NCBI RefSeq assembly: GCF_963576545.1
Contig: NC_083648.1
Location: 14,034,005 to 14,098,004, forward strand
Source: Limanda limanda
Taxonomy: Eukaryota > Chordata > Actinopteri > Pleuronectiformes > Pleuronectidae
Direction: 5' to 3'
Length of the DNA: 64,000 nt
Positions 46,136-59,900 of this stretch are shown here, piece after piece. The position numbers and the translations under genes were made by a program. Under the pieces are notes generated by a model, which was not told where the DNA came from, did no database searches, and saw only the letters and a list, made by a program, of their open reading frames with translations. The first letter of the stretch is position 1. Each line of letters opens with the position of its first letter.

Positions 46136-48078
46136 GTTCAGTGTTTATCATGGAAATGCTTTTCCCTTTTTTAGTCCTGGAGGAAAGCTTGCGCATAGAG
46201 AAGCAATAAAAAAAAAAAGAAAACCCTGTGCTGTTGCTTTTAAGATATTGAGTTGCTTTATGGTATTAAGTTGTGTTGAGGCTACAAAATATTTACATCC
46301 AGTGTCAGCACTGCAGTTATTTATTCACAGAATAAAGAGGTGTAGAGCTACTGTCAGCACTGTTTGACTCGCAGTAACTTTAGAAGTTTGTTAGAGACAG
46401 TCCAGCACTAATGAAGTTCAAAAGGTGAGAGGTTTTTCAGTCAAATGATTTGATCTGTGCGGTAATCTGGAGGTCATACGTGTGGCACTAGTGTGTATTG
46501 TGAGTTTATTAAAGAGACGCTAATGAGTTCTCTTGTCTGCTTCGCTCATTTTTCCTCCCCTTCCCATTTATCCTGAGTGCCATCTCTTCTCCATCCTATC
46601 GCTCTGATATCCCTCTCCCTCTAACTACATGCACATTCTCCAGAGTGCTTCCTTACCCTTGTAAGTAAATTACAAAACTGAGACAGTGCAGCATCGGGGA
46701 GTTAAACGATCAAACTAATCCCAATCTCTGTTACCCTTTTCTCTCTCTCTCACTCTCTCTTGATGTCTGTCGGTCTCCTCTTGCGCTGAAAGCAACTCGT
46801 CTTTATCACTGTCTGCTAGTTGGATTTTCATGCTAATTCAAGCAGATCTGTCTCGACTAATGCTGATCACAGATGTTCCGTCCCCAGTGTTGGCGTGTGC
46901 GTTGCGTTTGCGTGCACGTGCGTGTTCGTTCATTTGCGATTCTCGTATCACAGTATTTGATTCCTTTGGTGTTCAAAGATCCTCCGACAACAAAGTATAA
47001 ATGTTCTTGCTTTTGGAAATAAGATCTCTCCAAATCAAATAGCTGTAGCGGTGGTGATATCACTGATACTAATACATTTCTACAGCGACTCGGCCTCCAG
47101 TGTTTTACTGTGAAGCTCGATACGGAGTCTCTCATGTTTCACCGACTTCAGCTGCTCAGCCATCATGCATTCGGGTTGTGTAGGACAGAGACGCTGGAGT
47201 AAACTCACAGTAAGTGAGGATGACGGGTCGCTCTTTGTATAATTTTGTAACTTGAGGAAGAAGAATAGCCCTGCGATCAGAGGACGAGAGGCAGGAAGCA
47301 GAGAAGAGGACAAGGTAGACAAGGACAGAGACAAAGAGGAAGCTAATGTTTTTCTTTTGCTCCCTCCTGTGGCACAAAGAGCAGCAAGTGACCTGACATG
47401 CTAGCGAAACAATGCTCCACCGCTGTAGCATCAATCCGCTTGTCCAGGTGTGCAGAGGCAGGAAGTGAAAACAGCAGCATGAAGATACACAACGTTTTGT
47501 CATTGCACTCTTTGCACAGTTGCTCCTGCAGACATGATGGCGAGCGCACATGCACGGATGCAGACAAACGGAACCGGTGCTCCTGCTTCCCTCTCAAAAA
47601 CAACCGCGACATGACAACAGCAGGTATTGCTTTGGGGGAAAACAAGGGTATTCGCTCAGTGTCTGCGTCTCGTGGTTTTTCCTTCTCGCTTCCCGCACAC
47701 CATTTTTTTCTGGAGCTGTACATGAATGAACAAAGATCTCTCCCTATGTTCTTGCACCACAAGACCATGTCATCGGATTCCAATCCAGTCTTTATGCTGG
47801 ATGCTTTCCCTCCCAACTCCCGCTGACTGCATCCATCTGGGCTTTTGATCCGGTAGAAATACTTTGACGGGACAATTTGAGGGGGCCGACGGGAGAGAGA
47901 TGAACATTGTATTGCGGCAAAAACCATAGTGGGGACATGCAGGGGGGGCTCCACCACAGGTCGGGGGGGGGGGGCGATGGTCTTAAAAAGGCAGGAGGAT
48001 ACTGTAGCTATCTGGAAGATCTATGAAGTGTGATGTGACTGACATGGAATGTCATTTGTTGGATCCTCACTGGACAGG

Positions 48079-48095
48079 GGGGGGGGGGGGGGGGC
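48079..48095. repeat. Poly-G tract
   Basis: Run of about 17 G; a second G run lies nearby at about 47965-47975. Confidence 0.95.
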
Positions 48096-48242
48096 TGACA
48101 CATCTGTGGCAGGAGGCCAAATCAACTCTGATTTACACCACCCACCAACGAGAAGGGGGCCTGCCCAGTCACCCCAGCCATTACAGAAGATGTATTGTGA
48201 GGGGTATCAAAAAACAATCAGTCACTGAGAGACACACAGACA

Positions 48243-48300
<58 letters not shown>
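48243..48300. repeat. (CA)n microsatellite, about 58 bp
   Basis: Uninterrupted CA run preceded by GAGACACACAGACAGACA. Confidence 0.97.
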
Positions 48301-48302
<2 letters not shown>

Positions 48303-50977
48303 AATCTGATATATGATGAGTGGGTTAAAGTATCTCTAGCCACAAATCCATGTTTGACATCGCACGCACACTTACAGACATGGCTTGCCTCAATACTTTA
48401 TTTGTTGAGAAGGAAGCTGTTATTGCAAAATAAAATAAACGCGGTGCATGTTAAACATTTAGCAAACCCTCAACACGTGCCATTGCTGTTCGCCATCACC
48501 CTGCTGCGGTTCAAGGCACAGCCAATGAAAGCAGACAGAATGGAAAGGAATGAAGTAGCGAGGTGCAGACCAGGGAAACGAGCGAGAGAAGGGGGGGGGG
48601 GTTAAGTAATTGAGAAACCCAAGTGAGATTCAGAACATTTAGGTGTAAAATGGAAGGGTAAGAAATAAGTGGTTTGGAAGTTAAGATTGATAGGAGAAAA
48701 GAACTGATCACCCGTGGAGATATTGAGGGCAGTGATTTAGAAGAGAGGAGATGAGGCGATGTCATTCTCACCGAGGAGCTATTACAAAAGTAGCAGGGTC
48801 TGCGTGGGACTCGGAGGGTGTGTGAGACGGTTCTCGCTGCTCATCTTGATAAACCGCTTCTTCCCCGGTGTGTAAATACAGAATTTAATTCAGCCACACT
48901 CAGTTGAGTTTGATTATTTTTCTCCAAAGCCGCGCGTGTTCATTATGCTCAAGCAGAGGAGCAGTGGTGTGTTACAGCGCAGAACAAAACCGGAGAATCT
49001 TTGAATGTAACTTGGAAACTGGCTGATTTATCTCACCGCGGCGAGGAGGGAAAGTGGTGTTTTATTAAAGTCGACTTGCAAGTTGACGGAGTTTCCGAAC
49101 TCATTTGCCTGGGACGCATTCATCTTTCGCTCTTCATACGTTTACCGTTAGTTGTGATGGGCTTTTGAAGGACGCTCCGGCATCTTACGGATCTCTCTAC
49201 TCGTTTAGGAAGCTCCTCAAACTTGCACATGCAGCCCAATGTAAACAACCCAATTAGCGGTGAGGTTGACAAAAGAGGAGGGCTGCTTGGCTGCGGCCAT
49301 CTGGCTGGGCCTGGCTGTCTGATCTATAGGTCTCTTGGTTTGCCAAGCCAACATGTTTTACATTGTCTCACAAGCAGGGGAGGACGAGACCTGCTGCTTT
49401 CACCGAGCTAGTGTTAGGGCCTAAACTTGTGCGGAAATATAACGATTTGGCTACATGCTCACACACACAAATCCATGTTCTCTCTTTCTCTGTTATCCAC
49501 CCTCTTCTTCATCATCGTCTTCGTCTCTCCTTCACACGCACACACCCCATACATGCACACAGGGAAATTAATTAGGGTTGGCACGGCAGCAGCAGCCTCA
49601 TTCTAATAAATCTCCCCATTATCTAAAGTGATTGGTGGACTCAGAAGCTCATTTCCTGTCTCGGAGTGGAGAGCCGAGGACAGACGGCCATTAACCCCGT
49701 GTTTCCTGTCCTGCCAAGTGCCTGCTCTTCATTTGCATTTGCGTGTGTAGTGAGAGAGGTCATCAAAAGAGAATGACCTAAATAAAAATCGGAATATTTC
49801 TTCCGGTAAAAAAAATTGGATGGATAATTACACACTGCTATGGCACATGAGTCTTTTTTAATTTAAATTTAACTACCGAATAGCCCATTTTTTATGTAGT
49901 CAAGTCATTTAAATGTCAACTTCCACTGACATTTAGCACAAATTTGGATGAGACCGACTTGTCCTTTCGTGCACATCACTGGGCACCATCATCTGTGTTC
50001 ATTTGTCTGCATTGTACTTTGGGTCGAGAGAACCAGCCAAAAAAAAAAAAGTCACTGCTCCGAACTGCAGCCGGATTCTTTGGCTGCGGAGCGGACACCA
50101 GCTGGACTGTAGTTCACAGTGAATGGACCATTGTGAAGCAGACTCAATAGCAGGTCATAGAGTGGTGACCCAGAAATTTGCCGAAGTAAAGTTTCGAGTC
50201 GTAACAATGTTGTGGGCAAGATGAAATAGTCGTGTGTGCGACGGGGGGATTTCGGAGCAAAAAACCATTTCCTCTTCCTGTTCCATAATGACATCACAAG
50301 TATCTAGGGAGCCGGCAGAGCACCTGTGTCCCTTCTCCATGACAACTGGGCTCGAGGCCTATGGGTGATGGAACACATAGATGAGGCGGGCTCGCACAAC
50401 TGGGCTTACACATGCACACGCTTTGATTCGAGGGGGGGAAAAAAAGGGATTTTGAGGCCAAATAAATCACACAACATGAAGTCTGGGGTGAGAGCCCCTG
50501 ATGAGATATAGAGCCTACAGAAATAGGCCATCACAGACCCCATTCCTCCTAGCCAGCACCAGAGTTAATGGCTTTCAGATCTCTGGGTGCCTCTGTGACT
50601 CTTTCTGTGTTAGCAGGTTTGTCTTTGTTATCTCACAGCTGTTATCTCTGCTTTACCAATTCCATGTTCTCTGCTGGACGGCCACTGTTAGCGGCTGCTC
50701 GGTGCTTTGGCCCTAATGAATGCTTTGCCATGTCGCGGGCTGTTTGTTCAAAATAAACCGAGGGCCCGTTAAGGTCCCTCGTCTGTTTCAGAGATAGAGT
50801 GTTTATTTTTGCAATAGAAAGACGAACTGGAGCTGAAGAGGAGATGGACGGGGCCAGGAAGGGGAAGTCAGGACAGGAGTGTAGAGAGAAGAGAGAGGGT
50901 TGACTTTTACAGTCATGCTGGCAGAGAGTCAAGTGAGATCAGTGAAGCGGAATAATGTGGGCTGAGTGTGGCGGGCT

Positions 50978-51005
50978 GTGTGTGTGTGTGTGTGTGTGTG
51001 TGTGC
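50978..51005. repeat. (GT)n microsatellite
   Basis: Uninterrupted GT run of about 26 bases. Confidence 0.95.
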
Positions 51006-52580
51006 AACACCCTTCCTTGCTTCTCTATGTTGAAGGCTTTACCTGAATTTGCTCCCAATGAGTGGCTGAACAACTTTGTGTCAGATTTTATCCGACAGAC
51101 TGAAACACACAGAGCCACGAACTGGTCTGGAACTTACGTACATGACTCAATCTACCATGGCAGTTTGGGAGAAACAATTTTTTTCTTCAAGAATATCTAA
51201 CTGTTCTTTGAATGCTCTGTCTCTGAGTGGGGCAGAGGGTGTGGACAGCAATACATAAGTAGCTTTCATTGAATAATCTGATTAAATCAAGCATGGATTC
51301 ACCACATAAAGCATGTGGTTGTGTCAAGGTCACATACACAGGTTTTAATGTGGATGTACACGCACTTCATACACGCGGGCCTATTCATTCACATCTCCGG
51401 ATATGGGGTTGCCAGGGGCAACGCAGACCCCACAGCATCCTCACGCTCACCCTACAGCAGCCAAATATCCAGCACCATTAACCTCATCATTGCAACATAA
51501 TCAGCCGCGGATGAAGCCGCCACTAAGTCGAGGCAGCCTTCGAGGCACAATTAGAAATGTTAATTAAATGTTGCTCCATCTTGCATTGGCTTGACACATA
51601 ATGCGGAAACCATCATTTGGGGCAATGCAGAATGAGCTTTCCCCCCCCGCTTCCATGTCATTGAGGATCTGTGGCGCTCGTGCTATAGATCCCGGAAAGG
51701 CAACCGTCTGAGAATGCAGCAGATGACTTCACAGAGCAGTTTAATTAACAGAAATAATCAAGTGTTGCCTTTGGTCGCAATGGAAACCTGAATAGTCTCA
51801 TGCCCTCCACAGCCCGAGTCCTGCTGTTTGTTGCCGTTTCTGTGGAGTCGGTGTTTGTTTACTGGTGGCGACCAAATTTCTACAATTTGACATTTTTATT
51901 CTGGATGTTTTGAAGCGCATTGTAACCTTGTTTATCTTTTTTGCTATTGATGTGTCTGAGTGGCTAAACGCAGAATGGCCTTCTTGTGTGCGCACGAGCT
52001 TGTGCACTTTGTGTCAGGGTCCGTGTCTACAGACTTAAGTGCCTTCAGAGCACCCATCATCCAACATACTCCACCGAAAGCAGCGAGGTCTCAAAATGTT
52101 AGGTGGCCATTTGAAAGTGTTGATGTAACTGCTAATGGCTGATAGAAATAGCAACCCCAGAGTAGATGTGTGTTTGCATCAGTGGGCGATCTAGCCTGCA
52201 AAAGTGACCTGAGAGAGAGAGAGGTTCGGCCTCCTCTTGTGCCGTCCCTGGCTCCGCGAGAGCTCTGAAAATGAATCCATATCTCGAGCCATCTGCACCG
52301 AGGAGGAATGCAGAGACATCAGCCCTAAACACATCGGACAGATTGGACCTTCTAATACCATTACACGCTGCCAGCAAGAGGCTCAGCAAGAGTAAGACTG
52401 CAGCTTGTGTTTGTGACTGCTCTGATTTAGCTATAGCCACAGATGAAGGGAGCCTAAGAACGGCAGGAGAGAGTAAAGGGGATTAAAAACTATCTCCATT
52501 TAGACTGTGCCTAAGACAGACAGGTCTGCTCGGAACAGGTGTGCTGATCCTTCTCCAAAGATGTTCAGAAGACTCTGGAC

Positions 52581-52608
52581 TTGTGTGTGTGTGTATGTTT
52601 GTGTGTGT

Positions 52609-52651
<43 letters not shown>
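52581..52651. repeat. (GT)n microsatellite, interrupted
   Basis: GT runs with ATGTTT and GATT interruptions, the longest about 38 bases. Confidence 0.96.
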
Positions 52652-52655
<4 letters not shown>

Positions 52656-54978
52656 CTCTCTGACCAGCTCTCCAGAAGACTGGGTCATTTAAAGAGGATT
52701 AGAGGAAGTATGGTGATGGTCTGTTCACAGTAAATTATACTTTACCACCCACACGCGTCCCACACCTCCATGGAAGTCCCATAGTGGCCAGCATGCACTG
52801 CATATACACACAGACACACATGCACACAGAGACAATTGCAGCAGAGGGGTGGGGGGGTTGGTATATTACCAGTGTGTGAGAGGTTTGTGTGCTGTGTTAC
52901 CAGCCCTAATCCGCCCATTCCTGTTGGCATGAAAGACGGGGATTAACAGACGAAAGGTGAACATGGAGAAAAGGCAGGGCCGGAAAAGTACACAGGGAGT
53001 GGGAGATAGTATTCCGGAACTGCTGCAGGATTCTTTCCCCGGTTGCTGTGGTGAATGCAGATGAGCAGTCTCTTTGTATGAGGCTCAAATCCTCTTATTG
53101 ATCTGCAGATTAGGCGCTGTCCTTACCTTTTTTTAAGTCCCCATACTTTTTGGATACACAATCGGCGGGAAGCCTGTGCAGGATTTGGGATGGCTAAGAA
53201 AATTGTTAAAAAGCTGTGATAGGATTTATTATTCAATATCAAAAGGGAGTCACTTCTACCTTAACAATGTGTGGCATGTCTTTTATGGAAGAGTTTGACA
53301 TTTTGGCCAACATATTTATTTGCTTTCCGGCACAGCATTAAATGAAACATGAAAAGGTATTAAATACAACCTACAGCTGGTTTGGTTCGCTTAGCTTAGC
53401 ACTGGACCCAGGAGGAAACAGTTTACAGATTATGTTTCATTTGGACTGAGCCAGTGGAGCTGTTTCCTCCCATTTCCAATCTTTCTCAGAAGCAAAGCTT
53501 AATGGCCTCATATTAAAGAGATATGAGAGTGGCGTCAATCCTCTCTGCCAGAAAGTGAATACGAGTATTTCTAAAAAGGTCAAACCATTCCTGTAAAAGC
53601 CTAATTTGAACACATACAGGAAGTGCCTTGTTCTGTTCTCAGATCTATGCCTGCACGATTGCAACCTGTTTTAAAATGTTCTTTCACCGAGCGTGTTTGC
53701 CATCAAAAAAACATGATGAGAGTCATAAGTAAAATTGCCCTCCTGTCTGTAATGCAGCACGGCACAAGCTGCTCACATCTATAGGGATGGATCCTGCAGC
53801 GAGTGTCTCTACTCAACTCCCACGGGAGAGGGTCTCCTCCACTCGGAGATAAAAACAAACATTTTGCATCATTAGACAGTAATAATTTCAAGGTAATTAT
53901 AATATCAGCCAATGTATTTGATGTTCTATCTTTTTCTCTATCTCTGTCTGCTGTTCTCTTTGACCTTCATTCATCCAGCCGGTAATAACATCCCAATTTT
54001 CTTGACAAATCGAAAATGGGATGAGAGTTCAACAACCAACAGCAAGTATAGATGGTTGACACCAGTAATAAACACCTATGTTTAGGACTGAATGATATGG
54101 CCAAAAATGATATCAAGATAAAGGTTCATAACAGTCAATATGGACATTTATCATAAATATCACATTATTTCTCATGAGATTAAAGACAGATTTTTCCTCA
54201 GTTGTGGATTTAAATTCTTTTTTATGAGCAGAGACAAACACTTGATGAACAGTAAAACAACTGAGGTAGATCAGTTGTGTGTTATTCCAAATTCCTCTGT
54301 TTTCAGAAATATTGAACCTTGGTTTTATAGCTAATGATGGAATTTATATTGCGGCAATTATTGATACAAACAAAAAACAGCAGCATCATGACATACATGC
54401 ATATCTGCATAACTTCAGGCTTTTTAAAGATCTGCTCCTCTCTTCTCTCGCCCGAGAAACAATTTCAAACTTACTGGTGTGGCATTGTTTTGATAGAAAG
54501 CTCTCCCATCTCTGTGCTGCGAAAAAATAAAATTGGGCACATATTTGTTTCACTGCATGAAAGGCTGCAAACCAGTTATCTGAGCAAGCAGCCATTGTGG
54601 AAAATTGAGGGCGGATGCTTTTAGCCTAGCTTTGGGTCCAAGGCCTCATCTGTGTGTTGCTAGACTGAGGTATGGAAGGCACGGAAATAACACAAAGGGA
54701 AAATGTGTTAACAAAGGAGTGAGACGACCACCATCTGGCGCACTGAGGAAACGAGACAACACTCGTTTGTGGGATGCCTTCGAAGACAGTTAAATATTAA
54801 TCAGAGGGAGTTGCTTTCACTGGACAAACACGATGCTGGTTTTAGGATTATACTTTAGATAACTTAGTTGTACTCTGGTGCTTGAAGCAGAGCGTAAATA
54901 CCCAGAGTGAGAAGTAGCTGCACCCACACCTCACTGAAAGTATGTGTGTGGTATGTCAGAGTGAGATTTTGTTAGTGT

Positions 54979-55000
54979 GTGTGTGTGTGTCTGTGTGTGT
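54979..55000. repeat. (GT)n microsatellite, short
   Basis: GT run with a single CT interruption. Confidence 0.88.
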
Positions 55001-56166
55001 TCTTGCACACATGAACGTCTAAATGGTTTCCTTTCCACAACAAAACAAAGTTAATTGCTTCAATAACTGATATTAATTGCAAATTACCCGCCATTGGTTG
55101 TCTGTGACTCTCAATTTGGAGTCCTATGAGTTCCTATCTCAGCTCTGTGCTGTGTGTTGTTGTTGTTGTAAATGGTTATGTTAATGGGGTTTATTCTCGC
55201 TGTCCTTATAGCTCACACACGCACACACACGCACACACACTCAAGCCCAGACACACAAGTTGTTTCAGGAATACTGATTTGAGTTTGCTTTTCTCGTCCT
55301 TGTCCACACTTTGCCCTGAAAGCATTTAATTGCTCTTAAATTGACATTTGGATGGTTGGAGATTCGTCACACTTGCTTCGCCTTTCGCGTCCCTGTCACT
55401 TAACCAAACAGTCCAAAAGATGGATGCTCTGCACGGCCCCTCTGTGGCTGTGCCGACATCCCTACGCAGGAAGACAAAACGACAAAACCAACAGAAAGTG
55501 AACAAGTAACCGTCTCGCCTCTTGTCATTCCACCAATAGCAGGGGTGGTAGAAGAGATGGACGTTTTGAAGCTAAGCTCATTTTGTCTTTGCTGCTGAAG
55601 CTAGCATCTGATTTGGGGTATTTTCCATGGCTGTGTGGGCCACTTATTGAGTCAGTGTTGCATGTGTTTGCCTGTTGGGTGATCCTTGCTGTGATGTAGG
55701 TGTAATGTCTGACAGGTTATTCTGTAAGCCCACCTCATGTTGTGCATACAAGGCCGGGGCGTAAAGAAGCAACAGGAAGAAGATATGTTTGCTTTTTTTT
55801 TTATCGTTCCAGAGCAACAGGACAGATGGGGATCATGAATTCAACACTTATGTTGTCTTTAAGCTCTGCTTATCTCCGAAGGGTATGTTTAAGGTATCTG
55901 CTGTGGTGCTTAGGATGAAGAGAGAGAGATACCAGGTCGTTTTACTGCAGGTAGCATTTAGACAGCAGAGAACACACCATATCATCTCGCTAATCACCGG
56001 TAATGAGCAGATGCAAGGCAGATGTGCGTTGCTGCTGGCACAGGTGCTGCACAGTAAAGGTGTCCTAGGTTTGTCTTGGAATCCCTGATAGCCTGGGTGT
56101 CATATACCATCCGTCTGCTTGCCAGTCTGTCCTGTTAGAGACGGGAAGTTAAGCGTGTGTCTGTAG

Positions 56167-56982
56167 TAGGGTTGCAAAGGGGCGGAAAGTTTCCGGTATA
56201 TTTCCGGAAACTTTCTGGAAACTTTCCATGGGAAGTTTAGATCGGGAATTTTGAAAAAAAAAAAAAACTACGCAAATTAAACGCTAAGCAATAAAAACAT
56301 CATTCAAAACTCGGTTTTAAAGATGTATGGAATGCAGCACACGCTGCACGTTGAGTTTCAACCCTCCCCTGTGCATTCTTCCATCACATGCACAGATAAC
56401 TCCCAGCATCCTTCACACTACAGTATTATTGAAGCCTGCTGTAGTGTGCAGGACTAGTCAGGTAAGTTTCGATGATATTAATTGGGAAAACATATTAGCT
56501 TGCTGATTGAGGATTGTTCATCTGTTCATCTAGACTATTTCCATTCATTTATCCAGTAATTGTAAAATATGTTTACAGACGATTCCAATTGTTTGGCTAA
56601 CTATTTATATCTCTGGCATTGCACTAGTGTTTTTTTACAAACTTTTTGCACTCTCTCATATGTGGGGGCATTCCAACCCATCAATGTAGAAGGAAAGGCT
56701 GTATACATTTGCAGATACTGTGCAAAGACCTATGTTAAGAATGACACAACGATGCAGAAGCATATAGTCAAGTGCCCAAAGTTTCCTCAGGGCTCAGGGC
56801 AGCCTATGACAAAACAAAATGTTTATATTTATGTCTGTATATGACAAGGTAAATACAGTTAGTATAAATTACCCACAACATTTCCAGTTTATTCCCGCTA
56901 ATTCCCGTATATTCCCGTTTATTCCTGTTTATTCCCAGGGCAAGTTTCCAACTTTGAATATTCCCGGAATTTTGCAACCCTA
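56167..56982 (+). mobile_element. hAT-like element with BED finger, copy 2 (inverted relative to copy 1)
   Basis: It starts TAGGGTTGCAAA (56167-56178) and ends TTTGCAACCCTA (56971-56982), flanked by a perfect 8-bp target duplication GTCTGTAG (56159-56166 and 56983-56990). The right end carries the ATTCCCGNNTATTCCCG tandem words (about 56889-56938) and the left end the GGAAACTTTC words (about 56184-56237), the mirror of copy 1. It carries a BED-finger frame on the plus strand. The perfect duplication, against one mismatch in copy 1, suggests it is at least as young. Confidence 0.95.
56569..56844 (+). pseudogene. BED-type zinc finger fragment of a hAT transposase (copy 2)
   Basis: The frame reads FQPINVEGKAVYICRYCAKT, YVKNDTTMQKHIVKCPKFPQ and GSGQPMTKQNVYIYVCI, closely matching the copy at 28000-28206, including the same C-terminal end. 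The CRYC, QKH and VKC zinc-ligand positions are retained. The upstream part of the frame (FTDDSNCLANYLYLWHC) is probably intronic or non-coding element sequence. It has no catalytic domain. Confidence 0.8.
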
Positions 56983-59900
56983 GTCTGTAGTGAAGCTGCA
57001 AGGGGCAGAACAACAAGTAAACCAGCAGGGGGAAGAGGCCACCACAGTGCAGTCGGAAAAGTTGAACTACTAAGTTACATAAGTATTCATGAGTTTCTCC
57101 TCTGTGCTTCTTCTTCATTCCCCAACCACTGGCGCTTCTCTGTTTTGAGCGGGACTCCCAGCTCTGGCTTGAGGCCATCGTGAAACCAAGGGGAGAGATT
57201 TTTTTAAGCCCAACAGCTGATTTATGTCGCTGGATTTGGAAGCGGCACAGGTGGACCCCCCCCTCCTCCCCATAAGCCGCTACCGCCTGGCTGGGAGTGA
57301 GGCCGCAGGGGATCCGCAGAAAGGAGACATATGGTTGCCTCTGATTAAAAGTGGAAAGTTTCATGCGAGTGTTTTGAGTGTGTAACCATGTGACTGCGTG
57401 TGCGCTCATGCATGTCGGTACCTGCAGCTGCGGAGGGAGACTCAAAGCATCAATAATATAATAAAAATCATAGAAAACATGTTGCTCACAGTCTGGGATA
57501 AGATTTCATATAACACAAGATGCGTGTATATGAAATCCTCAAATGTCCAACGACTGTCTGATTGTCTCTTGACCTCTTCTTGGCACGTGAGCCACCCAGA
57601 GCTTTTGGAGCCAATTGCTGTGGAAATCAATTCAAGTTACTTCTTCCTTGAGGGCTCCCTGGCCGGCCATATTGTGTACATTGTGCCACAGCCAGCCACC
57701 GGTTAATCTGCACGGCAGTTAGTTGATATCAAGGGGGCAGTGAGGCAGATGAGCGTAATTATGCAGTACAAGTGGCAATGCTGTGATGGTAGACAGAAAA
57801 GCAGTTTACTCAAACCAATGGGCAATAATGCAGAGAGCCAGTCGACAGCCGGGGCGACAATCAAAGTTCCTCAGTGTGACATTTTATGTAGCCGTACGCC
57901 GTATTTTCCCTGAAATGGGAACAACACACAGTACATTAATTTACTTTTCAAAAATGCACCGCAAATAAAAGAAGAGAGGCAATTCTCTCTGTATTTGATG
58001 TCCTACTTCATTACAGAAGCTTATTCAGCTGATGAGATTACAGCTTTTACGGGACACATTTGACGAGACCTCTGCCCAGAGATGAATTTCCTCCTGTTAG
58101 CTCTTTCGTGTTATTCAAATCTGCCACAATTTCACACAACTTTGCTTTGGATTGGTGGTAAAATGTTTTCAACATTTCAAGGTTGCAAGGCTCAAGAGCA
58201 TCTCCTCTACAGTCAGCTGTTCCTATCAAATCAACTTCGCCATCAGCGGCTGCGTAAGACTAAGAGCAATACCGTTATATATTTTTATTGGAAAGACAAT
58301 GACAGCGGCTATAACTCCAAAAGCGCAATAAACATAATGTGCTTTGATTTTTCTATATTCTCTCTAATGTGGAACAGGCTCATGGGCTTGTTTTAGATGT
58401 GGCCCAGGGTTTTATACGATCCCGTCCACTGAGTTTGACGTATCAATCTGAGCATTTAATGTGCCTTTTGGCTGCATGACTGGGTTTTACATGCACATTC
58501 GATATACTAACACACTCCCCCACCTACGCTTTCACATTCAGTATCTGCTTAGACCCACACGGTGGCCTGTCCAAACCGCTAAAAGATAGATCCTTAACAA
58601 CCCTTTTTTTGGTGCTTTACAAACCAAACTTTAACAACATAGTCATGCCACTGGAGTCCAGGAGTGTGAGGGTACTGTGGCCCCGTTGTGAACCAGCAGT
58701 GTGCAGCTCTTTGCCCTGCCAGGCGTGTGTCTCCGCCCGGGCTTTGAGTTACTGCCGCTCTGGTCTGAGACTCATTCATCAGCGCCTTCATTAAAAAAAC
58801 CAAATCGCCCTTTTTTCACCCCTCCTCGCAGCACTCTCTTCTCCGTCAGCTCTACCATTCCACATCCTGCTCGGCTCATTTTTTTCAAAGTGTTTGAGGC
58901 TTTGCAGCGCCTCGGCCCCGGTTCAGAATAAGGTTCCTCTAAAGAGCGCTTTATCCACCTGAGAGCCTCATTCGCAAGAAACGCTTTTTCACTTGATTAG
59001 CGGCAGAGCGAGGGAAGAGTCACCTGGGTGGAGGGGGGGGGGGCGAGGGAGACGCGAGCCTTTTGAAAGGGAAACTCTCTGATGGCCTTTTCCTGTTCCG
59101 CTTTTGTTTGGCGCTATCTCACCTTTTTTCGTGTTATTCAAGGCGCACAATGAGGTACAAAGCTGCCGGCGGATGTTCCTGCTCCATCCCTCCGCCCCTC
59201 CATCCTCCCTCTCTCCCCTCTGCCGTATTAGAAGTCATTTAAACCCAATGCTTTGGCAGAGCGGAGCTGAGGCGGGTGGAACTGTTGCGTTCACGGACCC
59301 CTGACCGTTCGTCCTATTCAGGAAATTAGTTGTCCATTGTGCCTGTTGCTGCGGCAGCTCAGCCGAACCCGGCGCCGTGTAAAGGGCAACGTCTTTTCCG
59401 TGTGGCAGCAAAGGAGTGGAGCACGTTGTCTCTTTATCACGCATGTTCCCTCGCTCCATCTTTCACCCTCTTTATGAAGCCTGCTCTTGTCTATTACGTT
59501 GAAATATGTGTTCTTCACGTCCGAGCTACTTATTCCCCCATGAATGCAAAATAATCGTCTCGATTTAAGTGAGTGCTGTAGGTTAGAATGCACACCAGGC
59601 AGTGAGTGCTCTAAGTGTATTCTATTGATAACTGTGGAAGGAGTTTAGTATTGATTCTTGCAGCTTAACAAATACTTCACAGCTAACTGACTCTTTATGG
59701 TTTTACTCTGCTGATTCGCATATGGTGCAATCCATCACCTAAACCACAGATCCTAACTAAAGCTTCATATACGTCTCCACTGAAATGCATGTGCACGGAA
59801 CAAGCACGACGCACAAAGAATAGAAACTGGTTGACAAAAGACATATTTCTTTGTTTTTACTTGAGGTATTCAAAAACTATTTAACCCCTTCCCATGTTTT

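Noticed and set aside
56804..57445. 213-codon open frame on the minus strand
   Set aside because: It runs across the right border of the hAT element at 56982 into flanking DNA, so it is a chance fusion of element and host sequence.
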